Positions 1 to 7,500 of a DNA stretch of 8,793 bases are shown here, piece by piece. The notes beneath the pieces are model-generated. The model did no database searches. It was not told the DNA's origin and saw nothing but the letters and a program-made list of their open reading frames with translations. This stretch comes from Christensenella sp. UBA3944 (GTDB lineage Bacteria > Bacillota > Clostridia > Christensenellales > DTU072): NCBI GenBank assembly GCA_002385605.1, contig DGDU01000008.1, forward strand, positions 52,025 to 60,817, written 5' to 3'. The position numbers and the translations under genes were made by a program. How positions within the stretch are numbered: the stretch's first letter is position 1; each line of letters starts with the position of its first letter.

Positions 1-210
1 GCGGCCTTACTTTAAGGGCAAGGCCCGGTGAAGCCCTCGTCCCGTCTTACTTTTATTTTGTCCTTAGATATAAAGCACGAAAATTTTCCTGCAAAGAATT
101 TGACGGCTTGGTCCCCTTCGCTTGTTACGATTATAATTCAGAACATCCTTAACGCGAACGAAGTTCGCTCTTCACGGGCGTATGCCCAACTTTTACATCA
201 AGGTTTGTTA
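1..210. other. Left-edge region with no supported gene
   Basis: A reading frame that joins the GLUG gene is open from position 28, but the 85 residues it would add look random. They also lie upstream of, and across, a consensus promoter, so I treat the stretch as non-coding. It holds small inverted repeats: GGCCTT/AAGGCC (3-8 and 20-25, 11-nt loop), GCGAAC/GTTCGC (154-159 and 163-168, 3-nt loop) and GGGC/GCCC (176-179 and 184-187). None has a clear T-tract, so none can be called a terminator. It may contain the end or leader of a neighbouring unit beyond the left edge. No tRNA or known riboswitch was recognised. Confidence 0.55.
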
Positions 211-239
211 TTGACATCTCCAATTGTATTATATATAAT
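211..239 (+). promoter_or_regulatory. Consensus sigma-A type promoter for the GLUG operon
   Basis: TTGACA at 211-216 and TATAAT at 234-239 are both perfect matches to the housekeeping hexamers, with the optimal 17-nt spacer. The expected transcript start is near 246, giving a leader of about 37 nt before the ATG at 283. Nothing in this short leader resembles a riboswitch. The promoter lies inside the longest open frame of the downstream gene, which argues strongly for the later start codon. Confidence 0.88.
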
Positions 240-273
240 AGTAGCGTATAAAGGTGTCTTGCGGGGCATTATC

Positions 274-278
274 GGAGA
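274..278 (+). promoter_or_regulatory. Ribosome binding site deciding the GLUG gene start
   Basis: GGAGA ends 4 nt before the ATG at 283. Together with the promoter just upstream and the signal peptide that begins at this ATG, it selects 283 over the upstream in-frame ATG at 28. Confidence 0.75.
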
Positions 279-282
279 TAGT

Positions 283-2286
283 ATGAACAAACTGCGCAGA
301 GCTCTCACAATTCTTTTGGTTATAATCGCGGCTTCGGCGACGGTTCTTGCCGTGCTGTCTCAGACGGCATGGGCGCAAACCATACTGGCGCCGCACAACG
401 AGGAAGCCCCCACTTACAATGTTACTTTCGACGCCAACGGCGGCACGGTCAGGCTTACGCCTCAAAGCACACCCAAAGACAAAGAACTGGTTAACGCCAG
501 CGTTATAGAAACCTCGCCCATAGCCGAAAAAGCGGGCATGGTATTCATGGGCTGGTATTTCAACAGTAACGGCACGGGCGACAAGATTGTTTTCCCCTTC
601 TATCCCACAGGCGCAGTCACCCTTTACGCCCATTATGTAAGCGACCCCGGCGACACCGTGCTTGTAAGCTCGGCCCAGGATCTTTACGATATCCGCTACA
701 ACCTTAAGAAAAACTACCTCCTCACAAGGGATATAGACCTCGGCGGCGAGAACTGGCGCCCCATCGGCTACATGGACATTGTGGACGCCGACGGCAAGCA
801 ACGCAGATACGATGTGCCGTTTGAGGGCAGCTTCGACGGCAACGGGCACCGCATCTATAACTTTAAAATAGAATTGGATGAGGATTCCGAAGGCCTCGAG
901 GCAAACTTCTTAAGCAAAGGGCTTTTTGCCGTACTAGACAGCGGAGCGACAATCAAAAACCTCACGGTAAGCGACTTTACCGTTAACATAAACGGCAGCA
1001 TTTCCAAGTTCTATATAGGCGGCATAGCCGGCAAGGTTTTCGACGGCACCATCTCCAACTGCAAGGTTATGGGCAATTTCATAAACCCCAAGAGCGTCTA
1101 TGAAGGCGACATCTGGGACGACTTCTTCGGAAGCTACGACACCCCCACTTCCAACACCTATATAGGCGGTATCGCAGGCCTTATCGGCGCTTCGGGCAGG
1201 TCTTCCGCCGAGGACGAAAACACCGAAACCACCGAAGCCGTAAGCTATGTTACCAATTGCTCCTTCCAGGGCACGATAATCTCCGAATCGGTTGCCGCCA
1301 ATGTATATGTGGGCGGGCTTGTGGGCTTCAACCGCACGGGCGAAATCTCCGGCTGCTACGCCTCGGCGGATGTCAAAGGGCGCTACGCGGGCGGCCTGTT
1401 AGGATATAACGACTCTCTTGTAACCCGCAGTTTCGCAACAGGCAAAGTCACGGGCAGCCTCGCTTATCCCGCGATCGGGGGCGGGCTTATAGCCTACAAC
1501 GACATAAACGGCAATGTTACCCGCTGCTACTCGGCGGGCACGGTATCCGCGAGGACGGCGGGCGGCCTTATAGGCGTAAATATGTTCAGTTTCCTCACGG
1601 CTGAGGGCGGCATCGCCAACTGCTACTCTACCTCGGCCGTCACGGCTTCCGAATACGGCGGCGGGCTTCTCGGGCGCACCGAGGCCATAGTCCCCGTAAA
1701 CGGCATTATAGACTACGCCAACGGCATATACATCCGCGAAAACGGCCTGTTCACCAACCTTTACTACATCCGCCATTGCATGAGCTTCGGCGATGTAAGC
1801 GTAACGGTTAAGGATGTCTACTATGTAGAGGACGACGACAAACCCCAAGGCACAAACGGCGTGTACCACTCGGTATTCGCGGGCGGCCTTATAGGGCACG
1901 CGTCCGAGCCGTTTATAGCCAGTTGTATCGCTTTCGGCGATGTGCTGGCCAAATCCGAGCGCCCCATAAGCTCGGGCGACGAGTTTGTATACAACTCGGT
2001 TTACGCCAATAACCTCATAGGGCACAGCACCAATCAGTATATAGCGGGCACAAGCGGCAACGCCCGCAAGAGCGCCTTCCGCAATGTGTTCGCCATACAA
2101 GGGCAGTCGGTTGTACGCAACATCGAAGAAAATTACTCCGACTTCAACTCGGTACCCAATATCTCCTACACCAACGCCAATTCGCAAACCTACCTCACCA
2201 ACCCCGACGGGCTCGCGTTCGACAGCGCCATCTGGAACCTTGCCTCTCTGGATATAGCAAACGGCGTCTACCCCACCTTCAGATAG
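283..2286 (+). CDS. Secreted InlB B-repeat / GLUG-repeat protein
   Basis: This is a 667-residue exported protein, probably a surface or matrix adhesin-like factor; no enzymatic function can be assigned. Residues 1-31 form a signal peptide: a basic start (MNKLRR), a hydrophobic core at about 8-26 and an AWA|Q cleavage motif at 29-32. Residues 45-118 match an InlB B-repeat (Listeria-Bacteroides type), with VTFDANGG early, GWYF at 90-93 and a final TLYAHY. Residues 127-194 are the region that typically precedes GLUG repeats (SSAQDLYDI, RDIDLGG, FDGNGH). GLUG motifs of the GG(L/I)xG type then recur at 246, 295, 344, 370, 400, 427, 460 and 534, with a degenerate NLIG at 577. The end, IWNL...GVYPTFR, is a usual closing pattern for these proteins. 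There is no LPXTG, transmembrane helix or obvious anchor, so the protein is likely released or held non-covalently. It is the first gene of a probable operon. The start at 283 is chosen for its promoter, ribosome binding site and signal peptide. Confidence 0.88.
   Translation: MNKLRRALTILLVIIAASATVLAVLSQTAWAQTILAPHNEEAPTYNVTFDANGGTVRLTPQSTPKDKELVNASVIETSPIAEKAGMVFMGWYFNSNGTGDKIVFPFYPTGAVTLYAHYVSDPGDTVLVSSAQDLYDIRYNLKKNYLLTRDIDLGGENWRPIGYMDIVDADGKQRRYDVPFEGSFDGNGHRIYNFKIELDEDSEGLEANFLSKGLFAVLDSGATIKNLTVSDFTVNINGSISKFYIGGIAGKVFDGTISNCKVMGNFINPKSVYEGDIWDDFFGSYDTPTSNTYIGGIAGLIGASGRSSAEDENTETTEAVSYVTNCSFQGTIISESVAANVYVGGLVGFNRTGEISGCYASADVKGRYAGGLLGYNDSLVTRSFATGKVTGSLAYPAIGGGLIAYNDINGNVTRCYSAGTVSARTAGGLIGVNMFSFLTAEGGIANCYSTSAVTASEYGGGLLGRTEAIVPVNGIIDYANGIYIRENGLFTNLYYIRHCMSFGDVSVTVKDVYYVEDDDKPQGTNGVYHSVFAGGLIGHASEPFIASCIAFGDVLAKSERPISSGDEFVYNSVYANNLIGHSTNQYIAGTSGNARKSAFRNVFAIQGQSVVRNIEENYSDFNSVPNISYTNANSQTYLTNPDGLAFDSAIWNLASLDIANGVYPTFR
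1012..2022 (+). repeat. GLUG repeat region within the secreted protein
   Basis: About nine degenerate units (residues 244-580 of the protein) share the pattern (Y/A)GG(L/I)xG followed by a Cys-Tyr/Phe-Ser or SF-type strand and a G-x-V ending, for example GGLVG with CYASADVKG and GGLIG with CYSTSAV. Spacing ranges from about 26 to 74 residues because of insertions, among them an acidic stretch (SSAEDENTETTEA) at 307-319. The pattern is typical of GLUG beta-helix-like repeats. The units are diverged at DNA level, which suggests old duplications. Confidence 0.75.
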
Positions 2287-2298
2287 CGCTTCATAAAA

Positions 2299-2847
2299 AT
2301 GTATAAAGCTAATGTAAAAATAAATCAAAAAGATTACCTCGCTTGCAACCTCTACTATTTGCGCAAATATCTGGGCATAAAAGAAATAGTTTTGGTCGCG
2401 CTTTTATTTGTGTCCAGTTTCGCGGTGTTCTTCCTGACGGGCAAATATTTATTCCTCATCCTTAGCGGCGTTGTGGTGCTGCTGTTTTTGGGCGCCTTGG
2501 CGTTCTACCAATACACCGCAATAAGGGGCTATAAGCTGGAGTTCACCGACAGGGGCGCCACGCATTGGGAACTTTCCTTCGACGAGCTTGGCATCGTCGC
2601 CGACACCTTCGAGCGGGGCGGCGAAGAAAAATACACCCACAAATGCCTGTACGCCGAACTCGAAAAGGTGGCAATCCTTAAGGATAAGGTTTATATCTAT
2701 GTGGGCTCGGCGGTGTGCTACTATGTAACGCACGACTCGTTAACCCAAGGCAACTTTGTGGAGTTTTGCGAATTCCTGAAAGAAAAGATCCCCGCCGAAA
2801 AATTCAAAATGCGCACAAAAAGAAAGTACTTCCCCTATGGCAGGTAA
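2299..2847 (+). CDS. YcxB-like two-helix membrane protein
   Basis: This 182-residue protein resembles the YcxB-like family, whose function is unknown. It starts with a short polar segment carrying the family-like 'KDYLACNLYYL' pattern at 11-21. Two hydrophobic helices follow at about 29-47 and 50-70, separated by a tight TGKY turn. The soluble C-terminal domain at about 80-165 includes FDELGI, YAELEKVAILKDKVYIYVG and a final FCEFLKEKIP, matching the YcxB-like C-terminal fold. The tail is basic (MRTKRKYF). The gene begins 12 nt after the GLUG stop, has no visible Shine-Dalgarno sequence, and is probably translated by coupling to the upstream gene. It lies in the same frame as the GLUG gene, separated by the TAG stop plus four codons. 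Family membership is a pattern judgement; a link to export or anchoring of its neighbour is only a guess from position. Confidence 0.72.
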   Translation: MYKANVKINQKDYLACNLYYLRKYLGIKEIVLVALLFVSSFAVFFLTGKYLFLILSGVVVLLFLGALAFYQYTAIRGYKLEFTDRGATHWELSFDELGIVADTFERGGEEKYTHKCLYAELEKVAILKDKVYIYVGSAVCYYVTHDSLTQGNFVEFCEFLKEKIPAEKFKMRTKRKYFPYGR

Positions 2848-2848
2848 T

Positions 2849-2855
2849 AAGGAGG
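2849..2855 (+). promoter_or_regulatory. Strong ribosome binding site of the XRE-cupin gene
   Basis: AAGGAGG lies 5 nt before the ATG at 2861. This perfect site favours 2861 over the in-frame ATG at 2837, which falls inside the upstream gene and lacks a site. It also suggests the regulator is translated more strongly than the YcxB-like protein. Confidence 0.85.
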
Positions 2856-2860
2856 CGAAG

Positions 2861-3403
2861 ATGAACGATTTAATTAAAATCCGCGGCAGGATAAAAGACC
2901 TGAGGGAGTTTTCGGACTACTCCTTAGAGGATTTCGCGGCAAAGCTAAACATGAGCGCCAAAGAATACGAAGACTACGAAAACGGCACAAAAGATATCCC
3001 GATAGGGCTATTATATAACATAGCGACCGCCCTGCAGATAGACCCCTCGGTAATCCTTTTCGGGCAAAGCCCCACCAAAAGGTATGTTTCGGTAGTCTAC
3101 GCAGGCAAAGGCACCGAAATCGAAAGGTTTAAGGGCTACTCCTTCCTGTCGCTTAACAGCGACTTTATCGACCCCAACCTCGAGCCAATGCTCGTCACAA
3201 TCAAGGAAGGCGTCACCCCCGAACTTGTCCAACACAAGGGGCAGGAGTTCAACTATGTCCTCGAAGGCTCCCTACGCGTTATCGTGGGCGAAAAGGAATA
3301 CTACCTTAAAACCGGCGACAGCATCTATTTCGACGCTACCCTCCCCCACGCCCAGATCGCTATGGAAAAGGAAGCCCGCTTCCTTACCGTAATACAGAAA
3401 TAG
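2861..3403 (+). CDS. XRE-family HTH-cupin transcriptional regulator
   Basis: This 180-residue cytoplasmic regulator has an N-terminal XRE/Cro-CI type helix-turn-helix at about 6-68 (IRGRIKDLRE, SLEDFAAKLNMS, YEDYENGTKDIP, LYNIATALQIDP) and a C-terminal cupin_2 domain at about 108-178. Cupin motif 1 reads QHKGQEFNYVLEG at 124-136, giving H125 and E129. Motif 2 reads GDSIYFDATLPH at 152-163, giving H163. The first His of the usual HxH pair is replaced by V123, so a metal site, if present, would be incomplete. In this family the cupin is thought to sense a small ligand and tune DNA binding; the ligand here is unknown. The length is typical. It is the last gene of the run, followed by a strong terminator, and may autoregulate the operon (inference). 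The start is fixed by AAGGAGG; the ATG 24 nt earlier overlaps the preceding gene. Confidence 0.88.
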   Translation: MNDLIKIRGRIKDLREFSDYSLEDFAAKLNMSAKEYEDYENGTKDIPIGLLYNIATALQIDPSVILFGQSPTKRYVSVVYAGKGTEIERFKGYSFLSLNSDFIDPNLEPMLVTIKEGVTPELVQHKGQEFNYVLEGSLRVIVGEKEYYLKTGDSIYFDATLPHAQIAMEKEARFLTVIQK

Positions 3404-3430
3404 CGTTAAATTTAATGAATATTAAAGTAT

Positions 3431-3460
3431 AAAGAGCGCCTTTGCGGCGCTCTTTGGTTT
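3431..3460 (+). terminator. Intrinsic terminator of the GLUG/YcxB/XRE run
   Basis: A perfect 10-bp stem AAAGAGCGCC/GGCGCTCTTT (3431-3440 and 3446-3455) encloses a TTTGC loop. The T-rich stretch is short (TCTTTGGTTT), partly formed by the stem itself. It lies 27 nt after the regulator's stop. The A-rich left arm gives a T-rich exit on the opposite strand too, so it could act in both directions. Confidence 0.82.
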
Positions 3461-3485
3461 ATCCGATGCAGAATCTTATCGGAAG

Positions 3486-3507
3486 AAAAAGCCGCTTGTT
3501 AAGCGGC
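3486..3507 (-). terminator. Intrinsic terminator for leftward transcription
   Basis: The stem GCCGCTT/AAGCGGC (3491-3497 and 3501-3507) has a 3-nt loop and, read leftward, is followed at once by TTTTTC (3490-3485). This is a good terminator for the hydrolase gene, about 50 nt beyond its stop. The rightward side (ATACCTTCTTT) is weaker. Confidence 0.82.
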
Positions 3508-3530
3508 ATACCTTCTTTGGGCTAAAATAC

Positions 3531-3547
3531 GCCAAGCATAGCTTGGC
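3531..3547. repeat. Third hairpin between the convergent genes
   Basis: GCCAAGC/GCTTGGC (3531-3537 and 3541-3547) forms a perfect 7-bp stem with an ATA loop, 9 nt after the hydrolase stop in the leftward direction. Read leftward it is followed by GTATTTTAG, a poor T-tract. It may be a weak first terminator or a 3'-end stabilising hairpin. Confidence 0.55.
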
Positions 3548-3556
3548 AATGAATAT

Positions 3557-4477
3557 TTAAGCGTCAAACTTCTCGCCGTTTTTTACTTTGTCTAAAAACT
3601 CATAAACTGCCTTAAGGGTATCCTTGCTGGCCTTTGTCCAGTAGTTGAAGTGGTAGCAATGGTTGTCCGTTATCTTTGTGGAGTGGGCCTCGAAACAAGG
3701 CACGCCCGCCTCTTTAAGCAGCTTATAAAGGCGCTGGCCCTGCCCCGGGCAGAATATATCTTTCTCGGAGTAGGAGAGAAATACGGGGCACCAGTCTTTG
3801 TTTACATAGTTGGTGGGATTGATTTGCCTGAAGTACTTGTAGCCCGAAATGTCGGAGTAGTCCTTCTTGAATTTGGAGCCCGTAACCGATTCGACAACGC
3901 TTCTCACAAAGCCGAAGGGCATCTTGAGATCGGTATATGCCACCATATCGTAGGTGCCGCACAGGCAGACAATACCCGCGGGTTTTACCTCTGCATCGGG
4001 AAGCCCGAGGTCTTTCCTTAAGCTTTCGTCCGCTATGCAAGCCATAGTCATCGCCGAGGCGTAGCCGCCCGCCGAGTCGCCCGTTATTACGAGGCGGGAA
4101 AGGTCAAGGTTATACTTTTCGGCAAGCGAGGGGAGGAAGTTCAGGAGCTTGAAGATGTCGTGCATGAAAGCGGGGAAGGGGTAGGCGGGGCAAAGCCTGT
4201 AATTGGCGTTTACCACAAACCAGCCCTTGTCGGCGTACATCTCGCAAATCGACCGCCTGTGCCTTTTGTCACCCTTTACAAACCCGCCGCCGTGGATGTT
4301 AATCAGCACGGGCTGTTTGTCGGCGCTTTCTTTGAAGATTAAGTCGGCCTTGCAAAGGGAGTATCTGTCGTCGTAGCTGACATCCTTTTCTATCTTGACA
4401 CCCTTAACCTTTATGTAATTTTGAAGGGGATGGAAAAGGATGTCTATTGCTTTGAATAATGCTTCAGATCTGTTCAT
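3557..4477 (-). CDS. Alpha/beta hydrolase, HSL/acetyl-esterase type
   Basis: This is a 306-residue predicted cytoplasmic carboxylesterase of the alpha/beta hydrolase fold (Abhydrolase_3 / BD-FAE-like). The oxyanion motif HGGGF is at 62-66. The family-typical NYRLCPAYPFPAFMHD is at 92-107. The nucleophile elbow GDSAGG is at 133-138, with Ser135 as nucleophile. The acid is probably Asp240 in SYSEKDIF, and the base is His276 or His273 in DNHCYHF. The length is normal and all triad positions appear present. There is no signal peptide or lipobox. The substrate is unknown; relatives deacetylate small esters, acetylated sugars or similar compounds, so a role on acylated glycans is possible but unproven. 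The start at 4477 is supported by AGGAGA 7 nt upstream. The gene has its own promoter in the 86-nt gap after the MBG gene and ends at a leftward terminator. Confidence 0.9.
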   Translation of the reverse strand: MNRSEALFKAIDILFHPLQNYIKVKGVKIEKDVSYDDRYSLCKADLIFKESADKQPVLINIHGGGFVKGDKRHRRSICEMYADKGWFVVNANYRLCPAYPFPAFMHDIFKLLNFLPSLAEKYNLDLSRLVITGDSAGGYASAMTMACIADESLRKDLGLPDAEVKPAGIVCLCGTYDMVAYTDLKMPFGFVRSVVESVTGSKFKKDYSDISGYKYFRQINPTNYVNKDWCPVFLSYSEKDIFCPGQGQRLYKLLKEAGVPCFEAHSTKITDNHCYHFNYWTKASKDTLKAVYEFLDKVKNGEKFDA

Positions 4478-4484
4478 AAAGCCA

Positions 4485-4490
4485 TCTCCT
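4485..4490 (-). promoter_or_regulatory. Ribosome binding site of the hydrolase gene
   Basis: Read leftward, AGGAGA lies 7 nt before the ATG at 4477. An ATG at 4484-4482 overlaps the site but is in another frame and is not the start. Confidence 0.82.
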
Positions 4491-4509
4491 GCAAAAATAG
4501 TTCCCGACT

Positions 4510-4518
4510 ATTATAGCA
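4510..4518 (-). promoter_or_regulatory. Extended -10 promoter for the hydrolase gene
   Basis: Read leftward, TGCTATAAT combines a perfect TATAAT (4515-4510) with the TGn extension. No good -35 hexamer lies 16-18 nt upstream, as is common for extended -10 promoters. The transcript would start near 4503, leaving a leader of about 25 nt. A small inverted repeat, CACAAA/TTTGTG (4517-4522 and 4530-4535), abuts the promoter and could be an operator; this is weak. Confidence 0.68.
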
Positions 4519-4563
4519 CAAAAGGCTTGTTTGTGTGATAAGTTTTTGCTTTTTTGTGACCGG

Positions 4564-7500
4564 TTATCTTCTTCTGGACGCGCTTCCCTTCACGATAAGG
4601 AACACACAAATTATTGCCGCAATCGCAACGGCCACGCCGATTACCGTGGTTAGGGTGGACCTGGATTGCATGGGCGCCACGAAGGATACCGTGGCAGAGG
4701 AGGAGATTTCGAAACTTACGAAACCGTTGGCGTCCGGCGAAAGGTTGAGGACGCGGGTTACCTCGCCTTCGGTTATGAGAAGCTTGACGCTTCCTTTGCC
4801 CATAAGGGCGTCGGGGACTTTAACTTTAATGATCGTTGCCATCGCCTCGCCGCCGAAATCTATCGAGTAAGAGTCAGAAAGGGTTTCGGTACGGGTAAGG
4901 TATTGGGCGTATTCGCCTTCGCGTTCGGTAAGCGCTATCTTTAGGCCGGAAGCGTCGCCGAAGCCCTGCTGCCTGTAAACTATGATATTCTCGCCCGTTA
5001 TGGCGGTAGGCTTAATGACTATCGTCACCGTGACGGGGTCGGGGGAGTAGTGGATATCCGTTTCGCCCGCCGTAAGGGTTACCCTGTAGGTGCCGGCCTC
5101 GGCAAAGGAGTTCTCCACCGCCTGCCCGTTTATTCGGTACTGTATCGCGGCGTGGGTGTTGGCGGCTGCCGCTATGTGGTAGGGCTTGCCCGTGTACGCC
5201 ATCTCTATGTAATCATGAGCTACCGTGATTACAGGCTTGATCTTTTTGATTTCGTAATATGAGGCTATGAAGGTTACCTCGTAGTTTTGGTTTGTGTAGC
5301 TTGCCGTAAGCCCGTAGTAGCCTATCATCAGGCTTTGGGATACCCTCTCTATCGTTACTCCCGGGTCGTCGCCCGCTACAAGGCTCCCCGAGGTTACGGT
5401 ATACGCCTTGCTGTTTATAATTACCGGCGCGCCGTACTCGGAGGATTGCGGCTTAAGGGTTACGGTTATCGGCCTGCGCCCTACAACGCAGACGGCGCTT
5501 ACGAACTGTATGTCGTAATCGGGGTTGTTGGCGTTGGTGAGTGTCCCCTGCGTTATATTGTATACTCCTGCGTTTGGGCCGGGGATGCCGGGAGTGCCTG
5601 TGAGGCTGTCGCCCTCCGCTATGTCGCCGCTGTCGAAGCACAAGGGTGCTTCGGGGTCGCCGTAGGTGTGCCCCGTGTCTATCGCCGTAACCGTTATCGG
5701 GCGGCGGTAGATTGTGTAGGTGTTGCCCACAAAGGTTATCGCATAGTTGGGATTATTCTCGTCGGTTACGCTGCCTTGCAGGATCTGATAGGTGTTTACA
5801 TCCTTGCCTTCCTCACGCGAAAGCGTGCCCGCGACGGTGTAGCCCGACGGAAGGTTGGCTACGGAGAAGGTTATAATGGCGTCCGCCTCGCCGTAGATGT
5901 GCCCAGCGGGGTTGGCAAATACGGTTATCTGCCGCCTTCTTATCTCGAAGCTATCCTTGCCCGAATCGCCTTGTATGTATACCTGGTAATTGGGGTCTTG
6001 TGAGGCTACGCTTACGATATCGTAAAATCCCGCGTCCTCGCCCGGCTCACGGGTAAAGGTGACAAAGAATTTCTCGCCTACCCCGTCTGTTTCATGCGTG
6101 AGCTGAGGGTCGTCCTCGGCGAAAATCTTATAGTAGGTGTTTTTTGGCACGCTTACCCCTATGCTAGCCTTGGAAATATTATAGAAGGCGCCCACAAAGG
6201 TTATCGCATAGTTGGGGTTATTCTCGTCCGTTAAAGTGCCTTGTGATATCGGGTACCGGCCCGCGGCCTGAACGGCCTCGCAGGCAAGCTCGCCCGAAAG
6301 TGTGTCGGAGAAAGCAAGCGAGCCCGAGGTTATCCGATAGGTGTATTCGTAAATGAGCGGCTCGCCGAATATCCTGTTTATGGAGTCGGCTGTCACGGTT
6401 ATGGGGCGCCTGCCGATAGCGAATTTGCCCTCCGCGCTTCCTTCGGCGAAAGTTACCGTGTAGTTCTGTTGCGGCTCGGCGAAATCGACCGTGAGAAGGC
6501 TGTAGCTTCCCGCGTTTTCGCCTTCTTCCCTTGTGTAAACAACGGTGACGGTTTCGCCGTTTATGCCCGTCTGTATTTCCTCTGTAAGTTCAGGGTCATC
6601 TTCGCCGTAAATCTTTGTGAACAGCGAAGGCGTAACCGCTATTTCGTATGTAAGAATTGTAAGCTGTCCGTTTACATAGGTTATGTCGTAATTGGGGTTA
6701 TGGGTGTTGTTTACCGTGCCTTGGGTGATGTTGTAGGTGCCAGCATTATCGCCCGCATCCCTCGCGAGGGTGCCCGAAAGTTTGTCGCTTCCCACCAGGC
6801 TGCCCGCGGTTATTGAATATGTAAAGGCGGGGTCGGCCTCGCCATATATCTTGCTGACGGTGTCGCCCTTTATGGTTATGGGCCGCCTTTCGATGGTGAA
6901 AGCGCCGTTGGTGAACAACAAAGTATAGTTGCTGCTTAGCCTGAGGTCGTTTTGGCGAATGGTGTAGAAGCCAACCGATTCGCCGCCGGCACGGGCGACA
7001 TTGCCCGTGAAGGTATCGCTGAAGGCGAGGCTTCCCGACACTATTGAGTATGTAAGCCCGGGGTCGGGTTGGCCGTAAATTTTACTCTTGTTGTCGGCGG
7101 CTACCATTATCTGCCTTGGCGTAATTGTGAAGCTGGCGCTTATATAATTGAGAGTGTAGTTTTCGCTTAGCGAAAGCGTATGTTTGTTGATTGTGTAGGA
7201 GCGCGCGTCCTCGCCGGGCTGCCTTTGCAGGGCGCCGCTGAAAGAATCGCCGTTTACAAGATTTCCCGATGTTATCCTATAGGTTAACTCGGCGGGGTCG
7301 GGGTCGCCGTAGGTTTTGGACGCCGCGTTTGCCGCGACGGATATCTGCCGCGGGGTTATGGTTAGCACGGAGTCGACAAAGGTTATCGAATAGTTGCCGT
7401 TGCCCAAGCTGCCTTTTTGAATAATGTAGCCTCCCACGGTTTCGCCCTCTTGGCGCGTTATCGCGCCCGACAGGGTATCGCTTCCCACAAGGTTGCCGCC

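Noticed and set aside
153..169. GCGAAC-GAA-GTTCGC palindrome as a LexA/DinR-type operator
   Set aside because: The Gram-positive box needs a 4-nt centre between GAAC and GTTC; here it is 3 nt, and no SOS gene is nearby.
28..282. N-terminal extension of the GLUG protein
   Set aside because: It crosses a consensus promoter, would bury the signal peptide 85 residues inside, and has no ribosome binding site or protein-like pattern.
2284..2298. Stop-codon read-through fusing the GLUG and YcxB-like proteins
   Set aside because: The frames match, but the GLUG protein ends with its usual closing pattern and the YcxB-like protein has its normal family N-terminus, so they are separate proteins.
1399..2328. 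Long leftward open frame (309 codons) opposite the GLUG gene
   Set aside because: It is antisense to a well-supported gene, its product has no recognisable domain and is dominated by Gly/Val/Ala/Tyr/Arg as expected from reverse-reading codon bias, and it lacks a ribosome binding site.
4517..4560. Terminator for the MBG gene in the gap before the hydrolase
   Set aside because: The only inverted repeat (CACAAA/TTTGTG) is short and A/T-rich, has no T-tract in the leftward direction and overlaps the hydrolase promoter.
5287..6003. Rightward open frame (238 codons) opposite the MBG array, and similar ones at 7417-7836 and 6469-6816
   Set aside because: These arise because repeated modules with the same codon bias keep the opposite strand free of stops. 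The products are Val/Tyr/Arg/Gly-rich and repeat with the module period.
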